The notes under the pieces: generated by a model | Database searches by the model: none | What the model saw: the letters and a program-made list of their open reading frames with translations, nothing else | Told to the model about the DNA's origin: nothing | Part shown: piece after piece, positions 9,789 through 19,370 of the stretch | Numbering within the stretch: the first letter of the stretch is position 1 | Layout: every line of letters starts with the position of its first letter | Source: Bacteroidia bacterium | GTDB lineage: Bacteria > Bacteroidota > Bacteroidia > Bacteroidales > VadinHA17 | Reading direction: 5' to 3' | Assembly: GCA_026391215.1 (NCBI GenBank) | Contig: JAPLDX010000047.1 | Location: 1-51,211 of the forward strand | DNA length: 51,211 nt | Translations under genes and position numbers: made by a program

Positions 9789-10199
9789 ATGAAAAGGAAA
9801 ATTTTATTTGCTGCCATTGCTCTTTTAATAAGCGCAGGCATCACAGCACAAACACAGACTAAGACTGGAACGCAGACAAAGACCAAGACTGAAGCTGGCG
9901 TACAAACCCAGACCAAGACTCAAACTGGAGAACAAACCAAGTACAAGAATCAGGGTCAGATGACCAGCGCTCAGAAACACGCAAGGAACGAGGAAAGAAA
10001 AGCCCAGAAGCGTGCTCAGAAAGAGGCTAAAAAACAGGCTAAAACTCAGGCTAAAACGCAAACCCAGACACAGGAAGGCATTCAGACCCAGGAAAAGGCA
10101 ATGACAAAGACAGCCACCCGGAATAAGGGAACAAACGCAGGTACCCCGGCAAAAAATGCTGCAAAGGTATCAAAAGGCGTTCCGGCAGGAAAGAAGTAA
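9789..10199 (+). CDS. Secreted low-complexity Lys/Thr/Gln-rich protein
   Basis: A protein of 136 residues with a clear signal peptide (MKRKILFAAIALLISAGITAQ); the start at 9789 is chosen for this. The mature part is almost wholly Lys, Thr, Gln and Ala in short imperfect repeats of the type TQTKT and KTQT, then a charged helical stretch (NEERKAQKRAQKEAKKQ). It is extremely basic and has no Cys or Trp. No enzyme fold is expected; a periplasmic or surface polymer-binding or spacer role is possible but unproven. Codon-level repetition suggests growth by slippage. A -7-like TATTTTTG lies at 9744-9751, and a strong terminator follows. Confidence 0.6.
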   Translation: MKRKILFAAIALLISAGITAQTQTKTGTQTKTKTEAGVQTQTKTQTGEQTKYKNQGQMTSAQKHARNEERKAQKRAQKEAKKQAKTQAKTQTQTQEGIQTQEKAMTKTATRNKGTNAGTPAKNAAKVSKGVPAGKK

Positions 10200-10216
10200 T
10201 TGCCCCGTGAGGCCAC

Positions 10217-10256
10217 AAAACCCTGCAAATCTTATATTTGCGGGGTTTTTGTTTTT
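10217..10256 (+). terminator. Rho-independent terminator
   Basis: AAAACCCTGCAAAT (10217-10230) pairs, with one G-U, with ATTTGCGGGGTTTT (10236-10249) across a 5-base loop, followed by a T-rich run. It ends the transcript of the Lys/Thr/Gln-rich protein. Confidence 0.8.
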
Positions 10257-10270
10257 AAAATAACAGCGAA

Positions 10271-10301
10271 TTGGCATTGACCTCCGGAATATGTAATTTT
10301 G
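10271..10301 (+). promoter_or_regulatory. Predicted promoter of the P1 peptidase gene
   Basis: TTGG (10271-10274) and TAATTTTG (10294-10301) are 19 bp apart, matching Bacteroidota -33/-7 elements. The start codon is 20 bp further on. Confidence 0.45.
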
Positions 10302-10320
10302 AAGGACATGTTTATTGCTA

Positions 10321-11454
10321 ATGAAGTATTTACTGATTATTGTGATAATAATGGGCTGTTTGAATTCAAATGCCCAAAAGCAAAGGCCAGGGGACTATGG
10401 CATAACAATCGGCATATTAAAACCAGGGAAAAATAATGCAATAACCGATGTCCCCGGTGTGAAAGTTGGCAATGTTACTTTAATTAAGGGTGACTCAATA
10501 TACACAGGTGTAACTGCAATATTACCTTATAAGGGCAACATTTTTCAGAATAAAGTACCTGCCGCAATATATATCGGTAACGGATTCGGAAAGCTTACAG
10601 GGTATCCCCAGGTTGAAGAATTGGGCAACATTGAAACTCCGATTATCTTAACTAATACCCTAAGCGTCCCTACAGCTATAGATGCATTGATCGACTTTAC
10701 ATTACAGTTCCCTGAGAATAGAAATGTCAGGAGTGTCAACCCGGTAGTGGGAGAGACAAACGATGGAGGATTAAATGATATCAGAGGGAGATATATTACT
10801 AAAGAACATGTTTTACAGGCAATTGCAATTGCAGATACAGGACTTATACAAGAAGGCAATGTTGGTGCAGGAACAGGCACTTCCTGCCTGGGATTTAAAG
10901 GTGGCATAGGAACTTCTTCAAGAATACTGCCTGAATCAAGAGGTGGCTATACTGTAGGTGTCCTGGTTCAGACCAATTTCGGAGGCATACTACAGATCAA
11001 TGGAGTACCTGTAGGAATAGAACTGGGAAAATACAGATTCAAAGAGATTAAAAACGAGTATTCTGAAGATGGATCATGCATGATAGTTATCATGACCGAT
11101 GCACCGTTAAGCCCGAAAAACCTGAAAAGACTGGCGGCAAGATCAATGTTCGGTATGGCCAGAACCGGCGGTATTGCTTCTAACAGCAGCGGAGACTTTG
11201 CGATTGCTGTTTCGACAGATGAAAGCATCAGGATTCCCAATTCGTCAGAATCAATGTTTGATGGATCAAAGGTTTTGAGAAATGACAGACTCGATTTGTT
11301 GTTTGAGGCGGTTATTGAAGCCACTGAGGAGGCAATAATAAATTCTTTATTCGCAGCTGAAACGGTGACCAGGAAGGGGAATGTAAAGGTTGAATCGTTA
11401 CCAATAGAAAAGACTTTAGAGATCCTGAAGAAATATAACAGGTTGAAATATTAA
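10321..11454 (+). CDS. P1-family (DmpA-like) aminopeptidase
   Basis: A 377-residue P1-family peptidase with a signal peptide (MKYLLIIVIIMGCLNSNAQ). These Ntn-hydrolase-like enzymes cleave themselves before a serine that becomes the N-terminal nucleophile and act as D- or beta-aminopeptidases. Family blocks are clear: AITDVPGVKVGNVTL, then VTAILPY, NGFGKLTG, NPVVGETNDGGLND, VGAGTGTSCLGFKGGIGTSS, and DGSCMIVIMTDAPLS, where the predicted cleavage is G251/S252. The start at ATG 10321 fits the signal peptide and lies downstream of a predicted promoter; an upstream in-frame TTG is less likely. It probably works in the periplasm. The substrate is not predictable. Confidence 0.88.
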   Translation: MKYLLIIVIIMGCLNSNAQKQRPGDYGITIGILKPGKNNAITDVPGVKVGNVTLIKGDSIYTGVTAILPYKGNIFQNKVPAAIYIGNGFGKLTGYPQVEELGNIETPIILTNTLSVPTAIDALIDFTLQFPENRNVRSVNPVVGETNDGGLNDIRGRYITKEHVLQAIAIADTGLIQEGNVGAGTGTSCLGFKGGIGTSSRILPESRGGYTVGVLVQTNFGGILQINGVPVGIELGKYRFKEIKNEYSEDGSCMIVIMTDAPLSPKNLKRLAARSMFGMARTGGIASNSSGDFAIAVSTDESIRIPNSSESMFDGSKVLRNDRLDLLFEAVIEATEEAIINSLFAAETVTRKGNVKVESLPIEKTLEILKKYNRLKY

Positions 11455-11482
11455 AATTGAAAATAGAACTTAGCTAAATATC

Positions 11483-12094
11483 ATGATACGATTTGACAAA
11501 TTACTTTTTACTGTTTTGTTCGGAATTACAATTCCGATCCTTTGTTTTATAATCTCCTGGTGGGGAACATTTGTTTTAACAGTTGATCTCAGAATAATTA
11601 AAATTGCCGCATTATCAGGACTAGGCATTGGGATAATAATTTCAATCCTCATCAAGCTTTTCGCCAGGCCGGAAATATTCAGACTATCCAAACCGGTGCT
11701 GATAATGGTCTACCTGTTTTACAACTGCATTCTCTTTGCCATGTTCATGGGTATTCCTTTTTTTCACCTTTTTCTTGGCATTGCAGCAGGTTACTATTGG
11801 GCGAAATACATGATACACCATACAGAAATAACAGATTATAAGAATGAGATTCAGCGGATCTCGATATTTACCGCAGCAATTACCGGATTAATATGTATTG
11901 CTTCAGCTTCAATTGCGCTTATTACCAGGTCGACTGCCAGTGAAATTCAAAGCATGTTCAATCTGCCACTTGATATATCCCGGCCACTATTAGTAACTTC
12001 TGTTATAGCAGGAGGAATATTAATGATAGCCGTTCAGTACCTGCTTGTAAAGTTCACAATGAAAAGAACTTTATCGAAAAATATGACAGTGTGA
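11483..12094 (+). CDS. Hypothetical integral membrane protein
   Basis: A 203-residue protein with about six hydrophobic segments (roughly residues 6-26, 33-56, 70-90, 91-108, 128-148, 168-190) and short loops. No motif or family is recognised. The hydrophilic loop HHTEITDYKNEIQR after the fourth segment is the only long polar region. It begins 28 bp after the P1 peptidase on the same strand and may be cotranscribed. Its stop codon directly abuts the stop of the convergent tricorn gene. Confidence 0.6.
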   Translation: MIRFDKLLFTVLFGITIPILCFIISWWGTFVLTVDLRIIKIAALSGLGIGIIISILIKLFARPEIFRLSKPVLIMVYLFYNCILFAMFMGIPFFHLFLGIAAGYYWAKYMIHHTEITDYKNEIQRISIFTAAITGLICIASASIALITRSTASEIQSMFNLPLDISRPLLVTSVIAGGILMIAVQYLLVKFTMKRTLSKNMTV

Positions 12095-15000
12095 CTATTT
12101 ATCTTCCCGCCACTTCGACCGGTCAGGCGGAGCAGGAGCATTGACCTTTTTGACTGGTTTATCTTTCAATTCCTGCAGCAGCACCTCTACAGCTTTTTCG
12201 ATACAGGGATCGATTCCTTTCGCAAGTTGTTCAGGACGGTCAACAACTTCGATATCGGGATAAACGCCAATCCCTTCAATTATCCATCCTTCATCATTAT
12301 CGAATGTACCAAACTGGGGAACGGATATATTACCACCGTCAACCAGCCTGGCATTACCGGAGATGCCAATCAAACCTCCCCATGTACGAGTGCCTATCAG
12401 CTTACCCAGTCCCATCTTTTTGAAGAAATAAGGGAAAGCATCGCCTCCGGATGCTGAGTATCCGTTTATAAGCATCGCTTTAGGCCCGTCATGCGAAATG
12501 GCAGGTGATTTGCCGGGCAGAAGCCCGTTTTGATGCCAGTAAACCAGGGTATGCCGATCGAGCAGATCAGCCATCCTGTCGGGAATGAATCCACCTCCGT
12601 TATAGCGTTCATCAATTATAAGAGCTTCTTTATTGAAGTATGTATACATACCCTGGAACAACTCCTGATTCCCCCTGGTTGAGGTATTAGGGACATGAAT
12701 ATAACCTATCCTTCCTCCTGAAAGCTTATCGACCATAGCCCTCCTCTCATTTACCCAGTTATAATATAAAAGCTCCAGTTCGCTCGAGATTGGTTTAACA
12801 AGTGAGGTACGCTTATTGTCGGCCGGAAACTTACTGCTTACTGTTATCTCAACACTCTTGACGGCATTATTTTCAAGAAGAGAGTATGGATTTACTGATA
12901 TTGGGACGTCCTTTCCGTTGATGCTGATAAGATAATCTCCTTCCTTTACATCCACTCCCTGCTCGGTAAGGGGAGAACGACGTGCAGGATTCCAGTTTTC
13001 GCCTTTATATATTTTAGTGATCCTGTAGAGTCCCGAGGCTTCATCAGCTGACAGTTCAGCTCCCAGTAGTCCATTATCAATCCTTTTTACCCTCTCAAAA
13101 TCACCCCAGTCTATATAAGTGTGACCTGCATTAATCTCTGCAACAATCTCATTCAGAATATAATCGAGATCAGCACGATGACTGACATAGGGTAATAACA
13201 CATTATACCGGTTCTTCATTTCATTCCAGTTTACCCCATGCAAATTGTTGACATAAAAATAATCACGGAAGATACGCCATGCATCAACATATATCTGATT
13301 CCATTCCTTTTGCGGGTCAATCTTCATTTCGAGTCCGTTAAGATCCATCTTACCGGCACCTGCTTTTTGTCCCGGCGTTAATTTTATGATACCGAAATCA
13401 CTGCCCGAACGGTATAGGGCGCACTTGTCGTCTGATGAAAGAGTTGCTGTAAATACACCGTCCATTATCTCTTCGGTTTTTTCATCTTTAAGGTTGAATT
13501 TCATCAGTTTATTATTGCTTATATAAATCAAACCATCCTCGACTGCGCCAATGGTACGGTAATTTCCGGGTTCGCCAGGGAGAACAGTAACGCGATTACT
13601 GATGTCATTGAAATCAATCTCAACTTTTACCTCTTTCTTCCCGGTGGAAGCAGTATCCTGAACATTGCTTTTATTCTTTTTGTCTTTTGCAGAAGCCGGG
13701 GATAATCCAGGAGTTTTTTCAGGACTGACAGGTTCGATATCGTTTTTATCCTTGAAGATTTTAGGACTTTTCTGAGTCAGTGAAAGAGCGTACAGACGGG
13801 TTGCCCTGTTGTAGATATAATCAAAATCATAATTTGAGAATTCAAGGTTAAAATCCCGGTTGGAAGCAAAGAATATATAGTTGCCGCATAAGCTGAAAAC
13901 CGGATTGTCATCTGAATATGTTCCATCGGTGACCTGCTGCTTCTTCCCGGTGGGAATTTCATACACCCAGATAGCAGGCTTTTCGTTGCTGCCTTCTTTT
14001 GTATATGCTATCCAGCGTGAATCGGGTGAAAAACTATAACTTCTCAATTCATTGGATGTAGCATGATCGATGTCAACGGTTTTACCTGTAGCAGCTTCCA
14101 CAAGCCTTAAATTGAGTGTTCTGTCAGAAAATAGAAGATAACGGCTGTCAGGAGACCAGAGCGGCTGGTATTTCCAGGCGGAGGAATTGAATGTCACCTG
14201 CCTGGATTTTGCTCCTTTCTTGTTCTCCAGAAGGTAAAGCTCATACTCACCCGTTACATCAGAATAATAGGAGATATATTTCCCATCCGGTGACCATGCA
14301 GGAAAAATTTCACGTACACCTTGAGTTTCTGTAAGGTTTTCAATGATTCCATTTTCAGCCGGGACAGAAAAAATATCGCCCCGTGCATCAAATAAGGCAC
14401 GTTTGCCGGTTGGAGAAATAGCGAAACTGTGAATATTATCCTTTACGTTTTTATAATACGGAATAAGATTGGGATTGTCGAAATTGATGCTCACTTTAAG
14501 TTTTTCTGACTGGCCGGACTGGAGGTTCAGTTTATAAATATATCCGCCATTCTCAAAAACAAGATGATCACCATTCCCTGAAGGCCACATGACATCAAAT
14601 TCTGTAAAACGGGTAATTTGTCTTGTATCTTTTGTAACCGTGCTGTATTGCCATATATTAAGTTTTGTGTCGCGGTCAGAGGCGAAGAAAATATTGTCAC
14701 CCGACCAGGTTGGCAGCTGATCGGTACCTTCGAAGTCTGTGACCTGTTCAGATGTATTGTCATTCAGATTATATATCCAAAGGTCTGTGGCACGGCCGCC
14801 TTTATAACGCTTCCAGTTCCGGAATTCACGATCGACCGGTGTGAAAACAATTCTGGAGCCATCGGGTGAAAGTACTCCAAATCCGCCATTGACCAGGGGA
14901 AGAGGTTTCTCGAGTCCTCCATCCATACTGACGAGATAGTATTTGCCATTACGGTCGCTGAACGGAGTTCGGTTGGCACGGATTAGAATTTGTTTGCTGT

Positions 15001-15388
15001 CGGGTGTCCAGTCAAGAACCACATTGTCATAACCTCCCCTTGGAGGCAATGTACCCACGGAATTATACCAGGTAAGCTGACGGGGCACTCCTCCGTTTGA
15101 AGGAATTACATATACCTGTCGGTTACCTGAATATTCGCCGGAAAATGCTATCCATTTCCCATCTGGCGAAATTTTTGGAAACAATTCCAGTCCTTCATGT
15201 GATGTAAGACGACGAGCCTCTCCGCCGTCTGAATTAACTGTCCAGATGTCCCCGGCATATACAAAAGCCACAAGGTTATTGTTTATATCGGGAAACCGCA
15301 GCAATCGTGCGTCATCTATTGCCGATAAACTAAATGACGTACTGATCGCCATTATTGATAACAACAACTTGCTAACAATCTTTTTCAT
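12095..15388 (-). CDS. Tricorn protease homologue (S41 family)
   Basis: A 1097-residue tricorn-type serine protease with a signal peptide (about 1-23), so likely periplasmic. The order is: about 500 residues of TolB/WD40-like propeller blades (repeats such as FPKISPDGKWIAFS, FPAWSPDGKYISYYS); a Lys-rich linker near 560-590 (SAKDKKNKSN); the S41 core with H756 in INAGHTYIDWGD; a PDZ domain (GLLGAELS... GVDKEGDYL-like region); and the nucleophile S980 in GYSASGGDAFPYF, followed by GTRTWGGLIGIS. This matches full-length tricorn enzymes, which degrade peptides released by other proteases. It lies 29 bp downstream of typA on the same strand and may be cotranscribed with it. Confidence 0.9.
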   Translation of the reverse strand: MKKIVSKLLLSIMAISTSFSLSAIDDARLLRFPDINNNLVAFVYAGDIWTVNSDGGEARRLTSHEGLELFPKISPDGKWIAFSGEYSGNRQVYVIPSNGGVPRQLTWYNSVGTLPPRGGYDNVVLDWTPDSKQILIRANRTPFSDRNGKYYLVSMDGGLEKPLPLVNGGFGVLSPDGSRIVFTPVDREFRNWKRYKGGRATDLWIYNLNDNTSEQVTDFEGTDQLPTWSGDNIFFASDRDTKLNIWQYSTVTKDTRQITRFTEFDVMWPSGNGDHLVFENGGYIYKLNLQSGQSEKLKVSINFDNPNLIPYYKNVKDNIHSFAISPTGKRALFDARGDIFSVPAENGIIENLTETQGVREIFPAWSPDGKYISYYSDVTGEYELYLLENKKGAKSRQVTFNSSAWKYQPLWSPDSRYLLFSDRTLNLRLVEAATGKTVDIDHATSNELRSYSFSPDSRWIAYTKEGSNEKPAIWVYEIPTGKKQQVTDGTYSDDNPVFSLCGNYIFFASNRDFNLEFSNYDFDYIYNRATRLYALSLTQKSPKIFKDKNDIEPVSPEKTPGLSPASAKDKKNKSNVQDTASTGKKEVKVEIDFNDISNRVTVLPGEPGNYRTIGAVEDGLIYISNNKLMKFNLKDEKTEEIMDGVFTATLSSDDKCALYRSGSDFGIIKLTPGQKAGAGKMDLNGLEMKIDPQKEWNQIYVDAWRIFRDYFYVNNLHGVNWNEMKNRYNVLLPYVSHRADLDYILNEIVAEINAGHTYIDWGDFERVKRIDNGLLGAELSADEASGLYRITKIYKGENWNPARRSPLTEQGVDVKEGDYLISINGKDVPISVNPYSLLENNAVKSVEITVSSKFPADNKRTSLVKPISSELELLYYNWVNERRAMVDKLSGGRIGYIHVPNTSTRGNQELFQGMYTYFNKEALIIDERYNGGGFIPDRMADLLDRHTLVYWHQNGLLPGKSPAISHDGPKAMLINGYSASGGDAFPYFFKKMGLGKLIGTRTWGGLIGISGNARLVDGGNISVPQFGTFDNDEGWIIEGIGVYPDIEVVDRPEQLAKGIDPCIEKAVEVLLQELKDKPVKKVNAPAPPDRSKWREDK

Positions 15389-15417
15389 GACTTATGATTT
15401 GAGGTTAATAATTAATA

Positions 15418-17235
15418 TCAGCTTATAAAAGAATCTTTGTTTTTAGCTCTCTTACGGTCAATTTCACCCAGCATGATCTTCCTGAGGCGCATTGATTTTG
15501 GTGTGATCTCAATATATTCATCTGAAGCGATATACTCCATTGCCTCTTCAAGTGAAAAGCGTACCGGGGGAGCAAGAATTATTTTATCATCTGAGCCTGA
15601 GGCCCTCATATTGGTCAGCTTCTTTAGTTTGGTAACATTGACGGTGATGTCATCCTGCCGTGTGGTTTCGCCTACTACCTGACCCATATATACCTCTTCA
15701 CCTGGGAATATGAAGAATCTGCCGCGATCCTGCAGCTTATCAATTGCATAGGCTGCCGATGTCCCGGAATCCATAGCTATCAGAGAGCCATTTCGTTTTA
15801 CCGACATTTCGCCTTTCCATGGTTCATAGCCATCAAAACGGTGTGCCATCACTGCTTCGCCTTCAGTAGCAGTAAGCACCTGGTTCCTGAGGCCGATGAT
15901 CCCGCGTGCAGGGATTTTAAAATCGAGATGGGCACGTCCGTCTTTTATCTCAATATTTGCAATCTCCCCCTTGCGCTGTGTTACCTGCTCAATCACCTTG
16001 CCGGCAAAATTATCGGGTACCTGCACTGTCAGCGCTTCTATCGGCTCATGCCTTATGCCGCCAATATTCCTTATCAGGACATTAGGCTGTCCCACCTGCA
16101 GTTCAAAACCCTCACGCCGCATAGTTTCAATCAGAATTGATAAGTGAAGTATGCCTCGTCCGTAGACCATGAAAGTATCTGATGAGTCCGTCTCTTCAAC
16201 TCTTAATGCAAGGTTCTTTTCAGTCTCCCTGAAAAGCCTGTCTCTCAGCTGTCGTGAAGTTACTATTGTCCCTTCGCGACCGAAAAAAGGTGAATTGTTT
16301 GACGTAAATAGCATGCTCATGGTTGGTTCATCTACCGGAGTGTACAAAAGGCCTTCCGGGTTAAGATCATCAGCAATTGTATCGCCTATTTCGAAATCCT
16401 CGATACCGAAAACTGCACAGATTTCACCTGAGTGAACCGGTTTTTTAGTCTTCTGCTTCCCCAGCCCTTCAAAAAGATATACTTCTTTAACCGTGCTCTT
16501 GATATTACTTCCATCACGTTTAATGAGTGACACCTGGCTTCCGGGCACAAGCATCCCTCTTACTATTTTACCTACAGCTATGCGTCCGATGTAGGATGAA
16601 TAATCAAGCGATGAAATTCTCATCTGGAGAGTGCCTTCCATCATTTTTGCCGGTGGAATATATTCCAATATAGTATCCAGCAGGTAGCTGACATCGGTTG
16701 TCGGTTTCGACCAGTCAGGTCCCATCCAGCCCCTCTTTGCAGAACCGTATACAGTCGGGAAGTTAAGCTGGTCTTCACTTGCCTTAAGGCTGTACATCAG
16801 GTCAAAGACCCTTTCCTGTGCCTCTTCAGGCTTGCAGTTAGGCTTGTCTACTTTATTAATTACGACAATGGGTTTCAGCCCAAGCTCCACTGCTTTCTGG
16901 AGGACAAAACGAGTCTGTGGCATAGGTCCTTCAAAAGCATCGACTATCAGCAATACTCCCTCGGCCATATTAAGAACTCTTTCAACCTCTCCTCCAAAGT
17001 CAGAGTGGCCTGGAGTGTCAATAATATTGATCTTGACATTTTTGTACCGTACAGAGACATTTTTTGAGAGGATTGTGATACCTCTTTCCCTCTCGAGGTC
17101 GTTGCTGTCGAGAATAAGGTCTCCCATAATCTGGTTTTCACGGAAAAGCTTGACCTGGTATAAAATGCGGTCGACAAGCGTTGTTTTGCCGTGGTCAACA
17201 TGGGCAATGACAGCTATATTTCTTATTTCTTCCAT
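15418..17235 (-). CDS. typA: GTP-binding translation factor TypA/BipA
   Basis: A 605-residue ribosome-associated GTPase of the translation-factor family, involved in ribosome assembly and stress adaptation. The G motifs are complete: AHVDHGKTT (residues 11-19), RERGITI in switch I, DTPGHSDFGGEV in switch II and NKVDKP for guanine binding. Domain II, the EF-G-like domains III/V and the BipA-specific C-terminal domain (GTSAAYAIDKLQDRGRFF, then LTNMRASGSDDK) follow in order. Length is normal. A -7 element TACTTTTG lies on the minus strand at 17263-17256, upstream of the start; no good -33 element is seen. Confidence 0.96.
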   Translation of the reverse strand: MEEIRNIAVIAHVDHGKTTLVDRILYQVKLFRENQIMGDLILDSNDLERERGITILSKNVSVRYKNVKINIIDTPGHSDFGGEVERVLNMAEGVLLIVDAFEGPMPQTRFVLQKAVELGLKPIVVINKVDKPNCKPEEAQERVFDLMYSLKASEDQLNFPTVYGSAKRGWMGPDWSKPTTDVSYLLDTILEYIPPAKMMEGTLQMRISSLDYSSYIGRIAVGKIVRGMLVPGSQVSLIKRDGSNIKSTVKEVYLFEGLGKQKTKKPVHSGEICAVFGIEDFEIGDTIADDLNPEGLLYTPVDEPTMSMLFTSNNSPFFGREGTIVTSRQLRDRLFRETEKNLALRVEETDSSDTFMVYGRGILHLSILIETMRREGFELQVGQPNVLIRNIGGIRHEPIEALTVQVPDNFAGKVIEQVTQRKGEIANIEIKDGRAHLDFKIPARGIIGLRNQVLTATEGEAVMAHRFDGYEPWKGEMSVKRNGSLIAMDSGTSAAYAIDKLQDRGRFFIFPGEEVYMGQVVGETTRQDDITVNVTKLKKLTNMRASGSDDKIILAPPVRFSLEEAMEYIASDEYIEITPKSMRLRKIMLGEIDRKRAKNKDSFIS

Positions 17236-17339
17236 TAACAGATACTTATGGGCTGCAAAAGTAGGAAAAGGATTGTCTTGTCAGACAGTTTTTGAAGACT
17301 ATTTTCTCCAAACAGGTTTTTATTCTCAATGTAAAAAAA

Positions 17340-17371
17340 TTTGGCGTTGACTTAAGCAGAATGTAACTTTG
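17340..17371 (+). promoter_or_regulatory. Predicted promoter of the acyl-CoA ligase gene
   Basis: TTTG (17340-17343) and TAACTTTG (17364-17371) are separated by 20 bp, a near-perfect Bacteroidota -33/-7 pair, 35 bp before the start codon. Confidence 0.65.
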
Positions 17372-17405
17372 ATAGAAGTAGTTGTTTAATTAATAATCAT
17401 CTGAT

Positions 17406-19319
17406 ATGAATACCATCGAGGAATTGCTCGAGAACAGTGCCCTGAAATTTGCCGGCAACATCTACCTTTTGGAGAAGAAAACCGACAAATACGAGGGGAT
17501 CACCTATAAAGAAACAAAAGAACAAGCGTACAAGGTAGCAGCAGGTCTCCTGGCGCTTGGCATAAAAAAGGGTGACAGGATAGCATTATTGTCTGAATCC
17601 CGGACTGACTGGGTAATAAGCGAATTAGGTATACTGCATACAGGTGCTATAAGTGTACCTCTGTCCATCACACTTAAAGAGGGTGCTGACCTGAAATTCA
17701 GGCTTGATCATTCAGAATCCAGATGGATAATAGTCTCTGCCCTCCAGCTTGATAAAATAAACCCGATTAAAAAGGATCTGAGGAATCTTGAAAAAGTAAT
17801 TCTCCTTGATCCAAGGGAAAGTTATTCTCCGGATGAGATTTTTTTGGGTGAAGTGAAGAAAATAGGGGAGGAATACCTGAAGTATAGCCATGATACATTC
17901 TTAGAAACGATAAAATCAGTAGGACCTGATGATTATGCAAATATCACCTACACTTCCGGCACTACGGCCGATCCCAAAGGTATAATCCTGTCTCATAGAA
18001 ATTATACTGCAAATATTGAACAGGCGCTTACCCTGATTGATGTTCCTGAATGGTGGTCAACACTTCTTATCCTGCCATGGGATCACTCATTCGCTCATAC
18101 AGTCGGAATATATATAATGATGGCTGTCGGAGCAAGTCTGGCAGCTGTTCAATCCGGCAAATCTTATCTTGACAGCCTTAAAAACATCTCTGTGAATATC
18201 AAGGAGATAAAACCTGTCTTCCTTTTGAGTGCTCCGGCACTGGCAAAAAGTCTTCGTAAAGGAATTGAAAAAGGTATAAGGGACAATGGTGCTTTTGCAG
18301 AAAAGCTATTTAAACATGCACTGAAGGTTGCATACTGCTACAATGGCATTGGATGGAACAAAGGAAAAGGTTTCAGGATATTTCTCAAACCTCTGTATTT
18401 ACTTTATGATGTAATTCTGTTTAAAAAGATAAGAACCAGCCTCGGCGGGAGACTCAAATTTTTCTTCGGAGGTGCTGCATTGCTCGATATAGAACTACAG
18501 AAATTCTTTTCAGCCATCGGGATACCTATGCTGCAGGGATATGGTTTATCGGAGGCTTCACCGGTAATTTCAGGGAATATGGAAAAGAGACATAAACTGG
18601 GATCATCAGGTTTTCTGGTTAAAAATCTTGACCTGAAGATCTGTGATGAGGATGGAAATGAATTGGGTACAGGTAAAAAAGGTGAGATCGTAGTCCGTGG
18701 AGAAAATATAATGAAAGGATACTGGAAAAACGAAAGAACCACAAGAGAGACTATTCGCGAAGGATGGCTCCATACAGGCGATATGGGGTACATGGATGAG
18801 GATGGGTTCCTTTATGTACTGGGAAGATTTAAAAGCCTTCTCATTTCAGACGATGGTGAAAAATACAGCCCTGAAGGAATTGAAGAGACTATAACTGACA
18901 GGTCTCAGTATATAGACCAAATGATGCTTTATAATAACCAGAACAAGTATACTATTGCATTGCTTGTTCCAAACTCAGAGGCTTTAAAAAGATGGGCAAA
19001 AAACAATGGTATGAATCTGGCAGAGCCCAAAGCCCTGGAAGCTGCCTTAAATGAACTGGAAAAGGTTATCAATCAGTATAAGCAGGGAGGAGCATATGGC
19101 GATCTTTTCCCTTCGAGGTGGCTGCCTGCTGCTGTCGCAATCCTTGATGAACCATTCAGCTCTGATAATAAACAGATTAACAGTACAGGGAAAATGGTAA
19201 GAGGGAAAATAGTTGAGCAGTACAAAAATACAATAGATTACCTGTATACACCTGAAGCGAAAAATATTGTAAATCAAAGGAATATAGATGCAATAAAAAA
19301 GATCTTAGGGGTTATGTAG
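17406..19319 (+). CDS. Long-chain acyl-CoA ligase (AMP-binding)
   Basis: A 637-residue ANL-superfamily enzyme that activates fatty acids to acyl-AMP and then acyl-CoA. The P-loop YTSGTTADPKG is at 182-192, the adenine-binding motif is GYGLSEASPV, and the hinge region is GWLHTGDMGYMDEDGFLYVLGR. Its length and the insert with FKKIRTSLGGRLKFFFGGAAL match the bacterial long-chain (FadD15/ACSL-like) branch, not acetyl-CoA synthetase. The extended C-terminal region (SRWLPAAVAILDEPFS ... GKMVRGKI) includes the late catalytic lysine context. It stands alone, divergent from typA and convergent with the pectate-lyase-like gene. Confidence 0.9.
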   Translation: MNTIEELLENSALKFAGNIYLLEKKTDKYEGITYKETKEQAYKVAAGLLALGIKKGDRIALLSESRTDWVISELGILHTGAISVPLSITLKEGADLKFRLDHSESRWIIVSALQLDKINPIKKDLRNLEKVILLDPRESYSPDEIFLGEVKKIGEEYLKYSHDTFLETIKSVGPDDYANITYTSGTTADPKGIILSHRNYTANIEQALTLIDVPEWWSTLLILPWDHSFAHTVGIYIMMAVGASLAAVQSGKSYLDSLKNISVNIKEIKPVFLLSAPALAKSLRKGIEKGIRDNGAFAEKLFKHALKVAYCYNGIGWNKGKGFRIFLKPLYLLYDVILFKKIRTSLGGRLKFFFGGAALLDIELQKFFSAIGIPMLQGYGLSEASPVISGNMEKRHKLGSSGFLVKNLDLKICDEDGNELGTGKKGEIVVRGENIMKGYWKNERTTRETIREGWLHTGDMGYMDEDGFLYVLGRFKSLLISDDGEKYSPEGIEETITDRSQYIDQMMLYNNQNKYTIALLVPNSEALKRWAKNNGMNLAEPKALEAALNELEKVINQYKQGGAYGDLFPSRWLPAAVAILDEPFSSDNKQINSTGKMVRGKIVEQYKNTIDYLYTPEAKNIVNQRNIDAIKKILGVM

Positions 19320-19325
19320 TGAACA

Positions 19326-19339
19326 TTGGCTAAAGCCAA
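19326..19339. repeat. Small perfect hairpin between convergent genes
   Basis: TTGGCT and AGCCAA flank an AA loop. It sits 6 bp after the acyl-CoA ligase stop and could help end transcription, but no T-run follows on the plus strand. It resembles short intergenic palindromes common in this group. Confidence 0.35.
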
Positions 19340-19370
19340 CGGACTTTGAAGCTTCCCCCTTATTGGTGCT

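Noticed and set aside
9825..10061. Minus-strand coding frame opposite the Lys/Thr/Gln-rich protein
   Set aside because: Its Leu/Ser-rich product is the mirror of the low-complexity plus-strand gene, which has a signal peptide, a promoter-like element and a terminator.
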